Origin: Actinomycetota bacterium
Lineage (GTDB): Bacteria; Actinomycetota; Acidimicrobiia; Acidimicrobiales; JAFATL01
Assembly (NCBI GenBank): GCA_019243975.1
Contig: JAFATL010000015.1
Coordinates: 1 to 5,913 of the forward strand
DNA: 5,913 nucleotides
Direction: 5' to 3'
Within the stretch, counting starts at the first letter, position 1, and the number at the start of each line of letters is the position of its first letter. Positions 1 through 5,264 of this stretch are shown here, one piece after another. The notes below the pieces were generated by a model, which saw nothing but the letters and a program-made list of their open reading frames with translations, was not told where the DNA came from and searched no databases. Made by a program: the position numbers and the translations under genes.

Positions 1-29
1 CGGGGCCGCCCGACGTTGACCGACACCAC
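1..29 (-). CDS. MOSC-domain protein, N-terminal fragment (runs off left edge)
   Basis: Read leftward from a GTG at 29-27, the visible codons give (M)VSVNVGRPR. This is the characteristic opening strand of YiiM-like MOSC proteins, which typically begin with SVNVG followed by a basic/proline pair. The MOSC fold is the C-terminal domain of molybdenum cofactor sulfurases and also occurs alone in proteins that handle Moco or reduce N-hydroxylated compounds. A Shine-Dalgarno-like GGAG (complement of 36-39) lies 6 nt upstream of GTG 29 and favours that start; in-frame GTGs at 41-39 and 26-24 are alternatives. The plus-strand frame open over 1-90 gives a low-complexity peptide with no family look, so I treat it as the shadow. 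Only nine or ten codons are visible, so the call rests on one short motif. Confidence 0.5.
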
Positions 30-94
30 CCGCGGCTCCACGCCATCCAGTCTGGCCGTCCCCGAGCACCGGCTGCCGTGCGAGGATTGACGCC
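30..94. promoter_or_regulatory. Divergent intergenic spacer
   Basis: This 65-bp spacer lies between the putative MOSC start on the minus strand and the TPR gene on the plus strand, so both promoters must be here or overlap the MOSC start. A GAGGA at 82-86 lies 8 nt before ATG 95 and is a good ribosome binding site for the TPR gene. A TTGACC at 16-21 resembles a -35 box, but no acceptable -10 stands at the right distance. No inverted repeat stands out as an operator. Confidence 0.4.
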
Positions 95-2083
95 ATGGCG
101 GCGGACACGGGCACTCCGCACGACGCGTTCGCGGCGGCGTTCGAGGCAATCGCGCGGTTCGACCTCGACGGCGCCATCGTCAATCTTTCCGCCGCGGTGC
201 GCGGGTTTGCGGCCGCCGGCGATGTGAAGCAGGAAGCCATGGCGTGCGCCTGCCTGGGCAAGATCTTCGGCAACTACATGGCGAACCGTGTGGCGGCCAC
301 TCCGTGGTTCACCCGCGCCGCCCGCCTGCTCGAGAACGAGCCTCCCTGTATCGAACAAGGCTTGGTGGCACTGGCGCCGATGGGGTGCGATGTGGACGAC
401 CCGGCCGTGCTCCTGGCCCGGGCCGAGCTCGCCCTTGGCCTCGCCCGCCGGTTCGGCGACGCCGACCTCGAGGCGAAGGCGCTGGCCGACGGAGGCTTGG
501 CGCTCGTGCAGGCGGGCCGCCACGACGAGGGCATGGCCTTGCTCGACGAGGGCATGGCACTCATCTGCGGCAGCGCCGAGCAGTCCGAGCCGCACCAAGC
601 CGCCGTGTGCTCGTTCTTCACCGCCTGTTACTACACCGCCGACTTCGGGCGCTTCGAGGCGTGGAGCCCGCTGCTCCGACAGCGGGGCCTGCTCGGTGAC
701 GCGCCCGGCCCGCAGGCGGTGCTGACCAGTCACTGCGACAGCGTGCAAGGTGTCCTGTTGTGCCAGCTCGGCCAGTGGGCGGAGGCCGAGAGCGTGCTGG
801 AACGGGCGCTCGGCACCATCGAGCAGGTGATGCCGATGATGGCGTGGCACCCGCCGATCGCGCTGGCCGAGCTGCGCGTGCTGCAAGGCCGGCTGGCCGA
901 GGCGGAGGCGCTCCTGCTCGGGCGCGACGACCACATCCAGGCCCTGCTTCCGATGGCGCGACTCCACCTGGCGCGCGGCGACTTCGATCTGGCCCGAGCT
1001 GCCGCGACCCGTGGCCTGAAGTTGATGGGCGACGACCGGGTCCGGGCGTCGATGGTGCTCGGCGTGCTCGTGGAAGCAGAGCTGGGTCGCGGTGATGTCG
1101 CGGCAGCGGCCGACGCGTCGCGCGAGCTCGACCGCCGGGTGGAAGGAGCGCAACACGCGCCGATCACCGCCGAGGCGGCGCGCCTGCGCGCCCGGGTGCG
1201 GGCGACCGAGGGCGACCCGAGGGAGGCGGCCGCCATCATCGACGCGACCGTCGCGACGCTGGACCGGCGCGAGGCCGATCTGCCCCTCGTGCGAGCGCGC
1301 CTGTACGTCGACCTGGCGCGGTTCCACTCGCAGCTGGGCGACGAAGCGTCGGCGATGGTGGCGGCCAAGGCGGCGGCAGCCGTGCTGACCCGCGCCGACA
1401 TCGACCTGCCCCCGGCCGACCGGGACGTGCTCCGGCGGCTGGGCGTCGGTGGCCCCGCCGAGGCGGTGACCGAGGGGCCGGCCGGCTGCCGCGTGGCGTC
1501 GCTGGCGCGCGACGGCTCGTGGTGGACGGCCGCGTGTGGCGACACCAAGGTCCGGCTCAAGCACACCAAGGGCCTCCAATACCTCGCCGAGCTGGTCGGG
1601 CACCCGGGCGTCGAGCGCCACGTGGTCGACCTCGTCGACCAGGTGGAGAAGCTGGCCCCGGACGGGCCGCGCGATCTGCGCCGCAAGGTCGGCGGCGACC
1701 TCGGTCCCGCCCTGGACCGATCAGCGCGCGACGAGTACCGCCGCCGGGTATCCGACCTCCGCGACGAGATCGAGGACGCGTTGGCGGCCGAGGACGACGA
1801 GCGGGCGGCCGCCCTCCAGGGCGAGCTGTTCGTCCTGCTGCAGGAGCTGAGCCGGGCCTTTGGCCTGGGCGGCCGCGACCGGGCGACCGGGACGGTGGCG
1901 GAGAAGGCCCGCCTCAACGTGACCCGGGCCGTGCGGGCCGCCATCACCAAGGTGGCCGAGGCCCTCCCCGAGGCGGGCGCCGTCCTCGACCGGCGGGTGC
2001 GCACGGGCGTGTTCTGCGCCTACGAGCCCCACCCCGACGACCCGGTGCTTTGGAAGATTTCCGAGGTGTTCAGTCCCGACTGA
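95..2083 (+). CDS. TPR protein with C-terminal module of actinobacterial regulators
   Basis: This 662-residue protein has no signal peptide or membrane segment, so it is probably cytoplasmic. Residues about 10-440 form an all-helical array of degenerate TPR-like pairs; the clearest are near 131-157, 216-243, 255-276, 284-308 and 359-390, with the usual small/large alternation (LxxGRxxEA patterns). Residues about 465-655 are a separate module: WWTAACGDTKVRLKHTKGL (476-494), a charged probable coiled coil (540-590), LGGRDR (591-596), KARLNVTRAVRAAI (604-617) and RRVRTGVFCAYEP (633-645). From memory, this module ends many actinobacterial LuxR-like, AAA-ATPase or cyclase-type TPR proteins. No Walker A, cyclase or HTH domain is present here, so it looks like a stand-alone adaptor or regulator. 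ATG 95 is chosen because GAGGA lies 8 nt upstream. The diiron gene follows after 33 bp. The partner or ligand is unknown. Confidence 0.9.
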   Translation: MAADTGTPHDAFAAAFEAIARFDLDGAIVNLSAAVRGFAAAGDVKQEAMACACLGKIFGNYMANRVAATPWFTRAARLLENEPPCIEQGLVALAPMGCDVDDPAVLLARAELALGLARRFGDADLEAKALADGGLALVQAGRHDEGMALLDEGMALICGSAEQSEPHQAAVCSFFTACYYTADFGRFEAWSPLLRQRGLLGDAPGPQAVLTSHCDSVQGVLLCQLGQWAEAESVLERALGTIEQVMPMMAWHPPIALAELRVLQGRLAEAEALLLGRDDHIQALLPMARLHLARGDFDLARAAATRGLKLMGDDRVRASMVLGVLVEAELGRGDVAAAADASRELDRRVEGAQHAPITAEAARLRARVRATEGDPREAAAIIDATVATLDRREADLPLVRARLYVDLARFHSQLGDEASAMVAAKAAAAVLTRADIDLPPADRDVLRRLGVGGPAEAVTEGPAGCRVASLARDGSWWTAACGDTKVRLKHTKGLQYLAELVGHPGVERHVVDLVDQVEKLAPDGPRDLRRKVGGDLGPALDRSARDEYRRRVSDLRDEIEDALAAEDDERAAALQGELFVLLQELSRAFGLGGRDRATGTVAEKARLNVTRAVRAAITKVAEALPEAGAVLDRRVRTGVFCAYEPHPDDPVLWKISEVFSPD

Positions 2084-2116
2084 ACGGAACCGGCCCCGGG
2101 TGAACGCCAAAGGGGC

Positions 2117-2851
2117 ATGGAACCCACCACGACAGTCAACGAAATCGCCGACGGGATCTACCGCCTCTCGACCTTCGTGCCCGAGGTGGCACCCCCGGCC
2201 GGCTTCACCTTCAACCAGTTCCTGATCAAGGCCGACGAGCCGCTCCTGTTCCACACCGGCCCGCGGGCGATGTTCCCGCTGGTATCGGAGGCGGTCGCCA
2301 AGATCGTCCCCGTCGAGTCGGTGCGCTGGATCACCTTCGGCCACGTCGAGTCGGACGAGAACGGCGCGATGAACATGTGGCTGGCCGCGGCGCCGAACTC
2401 GCAGGTTGCCCACGGCGCCCTGGGCTGCATGGTGCAGCTCAACGACATGTGCGACCGCCCGCCCCGCGCCCTCGACGAGGGTGAGGTCATCGACTTGGGC
2501 GGCAAGCGGGTGCGCCAGATCTCGACCCCTCACGTCCCCCACGGTTGGGAGGCGCAGGTGCTCTTCGAGGAGACGACCGGCACGCTGCTGTGCGGCGACC
2601 TGTTCAGCCACCTCGGCAACGGCGCCCCCCTCACGACCAACGACATCGTCGGCCCGGCCATCGAGGGCGAGGAGATCTTCCATGCCTCGTCGCTGTCGCC
2701 GCACACGGTCGACGTGATGCGTCAGCTGGGTGACCTGCACCCGACCACGCTCGCCCTGATGCACGGCTCGTCGTACACCGGCGACGGCGGCAAGGCCCTC
2801 TACGACCTGGCCAACGAGTACGAGACGCGGTACTTCCGCACCGCCTCGTAG
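2117..2851 (+). CDS. ODP-type diiron metallo-beta-lactamase-fold protein (flavodiiron core, no flavodoxin)
   Basis: This 244-residue soluble protein has the beta-lactamase-fold core of flavodiiron proteins. The ligand pattern is readable: H76-x-E78-x-D80 in FGHVESDENG, H142 in PHGWE, D161 in LLCGDLF and H216 in ALMHGSS. The gap of 18 residues between H142 and D161 matches the spacing I recall for canonical flavodiiron proteins, and all six iron ligands are present. The non-ligand His that usually follows the first motif is Glu (E81). Full flavodiiron proteins continue into a flavodoxin domain of about 150 residues; this one stops, as do ODP proteins, which bind O2 at the diiron site and can act as sensors. 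It is therefore more likely an O2/NO-binding or sensing protein than a self-sufficient reductase; a hydrolase is less likely because the HxHxDH zinc motif is absent. ATG 2117 is the only credible start, although AGGGG (2111-2115) sits only 1 nt before it. Confidence 0.88.
   Translation: MEPTTTVNEIADGIYRLSTFVPEVAPPAGFTFNQFLIKADEPLLFHTGPRAMFPLVSEAVAKIVPVESVRWITFGHVESDENGAMNMWLAAAPNSQVAHGALGCMVQLNDMCDRPPRALDEGEVIDLGGKRVRQISTPHVPHGWEAQVLFEETTGTLLCGDLFSHLGNGAPLTTNDIVGPAIEGEEIFHASSLSPHTVDVMRQLGDLHPTTLALMHGSSYTGDGGKALYDLANEYETRYFRTAS
2821..2848. terminator. Possible bidirectional hairpin at convergent gene ends
   Basis: An imperfect inverted repeat lies inside the last codons of the diiron gene. 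CGAG (2821-2824) pairs with CTCG (2845-2848) and GCGGT (2827-2831) with ACCGC (2840-2844), leaving a 2-nt bulge and an 8-nt loop. Being palindromic, it can fold in RNA from either strand. It lies just before the plus-strand stop and 3 nt beyond the MmcQ stop on the minus strand. There is no T tract after it on either side, so classical intrinsic termination is doubtful. The repeat may also be a by-product of GC-rich codons. Confidence 0.3.
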
Positions 2852-3217
2852 CTACTCGTCGAGCAGCTTCACCAGCTTCTTGGGTGCGACCGCCCGGTAC
2901 GACTCGTCGATCCAGTCCTCCAGCATGTCGACGGGGACCTCATCGGTCGGGCCGAATCGGGCGAGCACCCATCCTGCTTTGCCGAGCCCGTAACCGGCGG
3001 GCTCGGTGAACGGGAAGGTGAGGGCGAAGTCGGCGGAGTCGGGGAGCTTGGCGCAGCAGTGGAACTTGTCCTTCTCCGGCACGCCGAAGAAGACGAACAC
3101 CTTCTTGCCGACCTTGGCCACGTTCTCGCCCCACGGGTGGTCCTCGTACGCCTCGGGGAACGCCAGCGCGTACTTCAGCAGCCGTTTCTCCGCCTTGCGC
3201 AGGTCGGCGTTGCTCAC
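2852..3217 (-). CDS. MmcQ/YjbR family protein
   Basis: This 121-residue protein fits the full length of the small MmcQ/YjbR family (Pfam YjbR). Recognisable segments are FPEAYEDHPWG (20-30), KVGKKVFVFFG (35-45), YGLGKAGWVLA (76-86) and DWIDESYRAVAPKKL (101-115), which covers the family's core and C-terminal helix. Members have a compact alpha/beta fold sometimes described as DNA-binding-like, but no biochemical role is established, so none is assigned. The start is GTG at 3217-3215, overlapping the nitroreductase TGA by 4 nt (GTGA), which implies translational coupling; a GGA lies about 7 nt upstream. Its TAG stop directly abuts the stop of the convergent diiron gene. It is the last gene of the minus-strand group. 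Confidence 0.9.
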   Translation of the reverse strand: MSNADLRKAEKRLLKYALAFPEAYEDHPWGENVAKVGKKVFVFFGVPEKDKFHCCAKLPDSADFALTFPFTEPAGYGLGKAGWVLARFGPTDEVPVDMLEDWIDESYRAVAPKKLVKLLDE

Positions 3218-3858
3218 CAGCTGTTCCAGTGGATCAAGTCGGACGCGGGGATGCGCGAAGCCGGCTTGAAGTCGATGCCCTTCGTGTAGGCCACGGGCAT
3301 GAGGCCCGCCTGCATGTAGCGCTCGTGGGGGAGGCCCAACAGCTCCGCGGCTTCCTTGTCACTGGGCAGGTGGAGCGTGGTCCACGCCGTGCCGAGGCCG
3401 TGGAGGCGCGCCGCCAGCATGAAGCTCCATACCGCCGGCAGCAGCGAGCCCCACACGCTGGCCTGCATCCACACCGGCGAGTTGTGTTCGTCGAGGCGAC
3501 CTTCGATGACGGGGATCAGCAGCACCGGCACTTCGTGGAAGTGATCGCGCAGGTAGAACGCCGACTCCCGCACGAACTCGTGGCGGGCGGTCCGGGCGTC
3601 GCCCTCGCCGTACTCGGGCGGCGGCATCGACGCGTAGAGATCGAAGTGGCGCGCGTACAGGTCGGCCAGCGCCTTCTTCTTGTCGGGCTCGTCCACGAAT
3701 ATGAACTGCCACGGCTGCCGGTTGGAACCGGTGGGCGCCTGCTGGGCAAGTACCACGCATCGCTCGATGACCTCGCGCTCCACCGGCCGTTCGAGATCGA
3801 GGCGCTTGCGGACGGCGCGCGTGGTGGTGAGGAGTTCTTCGGCGGACAGGTCGAGCAT
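3214..3858 (-). CDS. Nitroreductase-family FMN oxidoreductase
   Basis: This 214-residue protein is the usual length for the nitroreductase fold: homodimeric flavoenzymes that bind FMN at the dimer interface and reduce nitro groups, quinones or enones with NAD(P)H. The N-terminal phosphate-binding element is RAVRKRLD (14-21), followed by APTGSNRQPWQF (41-52), the classic P-S/T-x-x-N-x-Q-P-W flavin segment. A helix at about 136-155 leads into LGTAW (155-159), and the C-terminal arm has MPVAYTKG (187-194) and a PASRIP segment. ATG 3858 is chosen because the family begins here; extension upstream to 4080 in this frame gives an Arg/Ser-rich shadow of the preceding gene. No strong ribosome binding site is visible before it, so translation may depend partly on the upstream gene 25 bp away. 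The substrate cannot be told from sequence. Confidence 0.92.
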   Translation of the reverse strand: MLDLSAEELLTTTRAVRKRLDLERPVEREVIERCVVLAQQAPTGSNRQPWQFIFVDEPDKKKALADLYARHFDLYASMPPPEYGEGDARTARHEFVRESAFYLRDHFHEVPVLLIPVIEGRLDEHNSPVWMQASVWGSLLPAVWSFMLAARLHGLGTAWTTLHLPSDKEAAELLGLPHERYMQAGLMPVAYTKGIDFKPASRIPASDLIHWNSW

Positions 3859-3883
3859 GGCCGACAGTCTGCCCGACCGACGT

Positions 3884-4147
3884 CTACGACTCCTGGTCCG
3901 GGTCCTCGACGATGTGCATCGCCGCTTCCTCCGCCGTGAAGGCGCCCTCGTCCTGGTCGAACAATGTCGCCACCTCGGCCGCCTCGTCGTCGACGAACGT
4001 CGGCTCGTCGCCGTCATCGCCCGGCGCCACCAGCCGCCCCACGCCTTCGTCGCCGGGACGCGGCGCCACCTCTTCGTCACTCGTCACCGGGTCCTCGAGG
4101 GCAGGCATGTAGCCCTCGTCCAGGTCGGTTTCCTGATCACGCGCCAT
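3884..4147 (-). CDS. Small acidic DUF5709-like protein
   Basis: This 87-residue protein is strongly acidic: 29 Asp/Glu against three Arg, no Lys and no Cys, so it is probably largely disordered. GVGRLVAPGDDGDE (35-48) and the tail EGAFTAEEAAMHIVED (67-82) resemble the conserved end of DUF5709 proteins of Actinomycetota, where a GRLVAPDEG-like piece precedes an AxSAEEAAxH motif. The family has no known function. A strong AAGGA (complement of 4154-4158) lies 6 nt before the ATG at 4147-4145, which supports this as a real gene and fixes the start. It follows the acyl-CoA dehydrogenase by 52 bp, with a hairpin between, and precedes the nitroreductase by 25 bp. The family assignment is from memory of the motif; the coding call is firmer. 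Confidence 0.8.
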   Translation of the reverse strand: MARDQETDLDEGYMPALEDPVTSDEEVAPRPGDEGVGRLVAPGDDGDEPTFVDDEAAEVATLFDQDEGAFTAEEAAMHIVEDPDQES

Positions 4148-4153
4148 GCCGTG

Positions 4154-4158
4154 TCCTT
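4154..4158 (-). promoter_or_regulatory. Ribosome binding site of the DUF5709-like gene
   Basis: On the minus strand this reads AAGGA, 6 nt before the ATG at 4147. It is among the better Shine-Dalgarno matches in the window and suggests independent, efficient initiation for the small acidic protein rather than simple coupling to the upstream dehydrogenase. Confidence 0.65.
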
Positions 4159-4168
4159 ACCCGGCCGA

Positions 4169-4198
4169 GCGCGGGGTTAGCCCTTCGGCTCTCCGCGC
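4169..4198 (-). promoter_or_regulatory. Intercistronic stem-loop between dehydrogenase and DUF5709-like gene
   Basis: In minus-strand RNA, GCGCGG (4198-4193) pairs with CCGCGC (4174-4169), and inside it AGCC (4190-4187) pairs with GGCU (4182-4179) around a GAAG loop. The two stems are separated by an internal loop of AG on one side and AACC on the other. It begins one base after the dehydrogenase stop codon and ends ten bases before the next gene's AAGGA. No U tract follows, so it may be a leaky terminator, an RNA-processing or stability element, or a way to set different levels for the two genes. The pairing is directly visible; the role is inferred. Confidence 0.5.
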
Positions 4199-4199
4199 A

Positions 4200-5264
4200 T
4201 CACGCCTTTGGCTCCTTGGGGAGCCCGAGGACGAGCTCGCCGATGATGTTGCGCTGCACCTCGCTGGTGCCGCCCCCGAGGCGGGCGCCGGGGGAGCGCA
4301 CGACGGCGTCGAGGTCACCGGTGGCGGAGGCGAGTTCGGGGATGAGCTCGGCCAAGCCGAGCTTGACCAGCGAGCTGGCGGTGGACGCCACCGGTCCCTG
4401 GCGCCGAGCCAGGTACTCCAGGGCGCGGCCCTCGGCCAGGATGGCGGCGACGCGGTCGCGCCGCACCGGATCGGCCGGCAGCGACACCTCGTCGAGGCGA
4501 CGGGCCAGCGACGCGGCCGAGGCGGCGATGAACCCGCGCTCGTTGGTGAGCGTCGACATGGCCACGCCCCACCCGCCGTGCAACGGACCCACGAGGCAAG
4601 AGGCGGGCACGCGCACCTCGTCCATGAACACCTCGTCGAAGTCGGCCTCGCCGGTCATCTGCCGTAGCGGTCGCACGTCGACACCCGCCGACGACATGTC
4701 GAGGAGAAACATCGAGATGCCCCGGTGCTTGGGCGCCTCGTCGAGCGACGCGGTACGGGCCAGCAGGATGCCCCATTCGCTGATGCGCGCCCCGCTCGAC
4801 CACACCTTCTGGCCCGACACGACGTAGGTGTCGCCGTCGGCGATGGCTCGCGTGGCCAACGAGCCGAGGTCGCTGCCCGCGCCGGGCTCGGAGAACAGCT
4901 GGCACCACACGCGCTCGCCCCGCACGGTCAGCGGAAGGTGGGTGGCCTTCTGCTCGTCGGTCCCGTAGGCGAGCAAGGCCCGAGCGGTCAGCACCAGTCC
5001 GACCATGTTCAAGACCGCGGGCACCCCGGCCCCGGCCGCCTCCTCCATCCACGCCGACGCGTGGTCGGCGGTGAGCCCGCGCCCGCCGTACTCGGTGGGC
5101 CAGTCGATGCCAGCGAACCCGGCATCGAACAAACGTCGCTGCCACGCCCGCCCCTCGGCGTCGAGACGCGGCGGCAGGATGGCCCCCCAATCGGCTGGCC
5201 CCCGACCCGCCTCGCTCGCCAACCACGCGCGTGCCTCGGCGCGGAAGTCGTCAACCGAGGTCAT
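4200..5264 (-). CDS. Acyl-CoA dehydrogenase (FadE-type), somewhat short
   Basis: This 354-residue flavoenzyme would oxidise an acyl-CoA to the 2,3-enoyl-CoA with FAD, passing electrons to ETF. Visible in order are an N-terminal helical domain with WPTEYGGRGL (55-64), the flavin/substrate strand CQLFSEPGAGSDL (121-133), GQKVWSSGA (151-159), NERGFIA (241-247) in the C-terminal helical domain, and GGTSEVQRNIIGELVLGLP (331-349). The medium-chain-type catalytic Glu just before GTS is Gly here (G331), so the base may be E242, as in isovaleryl- and long-chain-type enzymes; this is inference. The family usually runs 375-400 residues. The shortfall seems to lie at about 305-325, where the helix before RSPGA is abbreviated. 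The ATG at 5264-5262 is preceded by GGATGG inside the hydrolase gene, which it overlaps by 14 bp. Substrate is unknown; actinobacterial relatives act on fatty acids, sterol side chains and other acyl-CoAs. Confidence 0.93.
   Translation of the reverse strand: MTSVDDFRAEARAWLASEAGRGPADWGAILPPRLDAEGRAWQRRLFDAGFAGIDWPTEYGGRGLTADHASAWMEEAAGAGVPAVLNMVGLVLTARALLAYGTDEQKATHLPLTVRGERVWCQLFSEPGAGSDLGSLATRAIADGDTYVVSGQKVWSSGARISEWGILLARTASLDEAPKHRGISMFLLDMSSAGVDVRPLRQMTGEADFDEVFMDEVRVPASCLVGPLHGGWGVAMSTLTNERGFIAASAASLARRLDEVSLPADPVRRDRVAAILAEGRALEYLARRQGPVASTASSLVKLGLAELIPELASATGDLDAVVRSPGARLGGGTSEVQRNIIGELVLGLPKEPKA

Noticed and set aside
16..21. TTGACC as a -35 promoter box for the TPR gene
   Set aside because: No convincing -10 hexamer occurs 16-19 bp downstream, and the site falls within the putative MOSC coding start.
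1..90. Plus-strand open frame ending TGA at 88-90, as the tail of an upstream gene 4 nt before the TPR gene
   Set aside because: The peptide is a Thr/Ser/Arg/Pro-rich stretch without family features, whereas the opposite frame gives a clear MOSC N-terminus. It cannot be fully excluded without sequence to the left.
730..2004. Long minus-strand open frame of 424 codons inside the TPR gene
   Set aside because: The translation is Arg/Ser/Ala-rich with no family resemblance and lies opposite a well-supported gene. High-GC codon bias keeps the antisense frame open.
2081..2119. TGA read-through fusing the TPR and diiron proteins, which are in the same frame with no other stop between them
   Set aside because: Same-frame neighbours occur by chance one time in three, and 11 stop-free codons are expected at this GC content. 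No recoding signal is seen, and the diiron gene has its own ATG.
1721..2764. Minus-strand open frame of 347 codons spanning the TPR and diiron genes
   Set aside because: It crosses two real genes and their spacer, has shadow-like composition (Arg, Gly, His, Val) and shows no recognisable motif.
3859..4080. N-terminal extension of the nitroreductase to an ATG at 4080
   Set aside because: The added 74 residues are Arg/Ser/Thr-rich and are the alternate frame of the acidic DUF5709-like gene. The family begins at the ATG at 3858.
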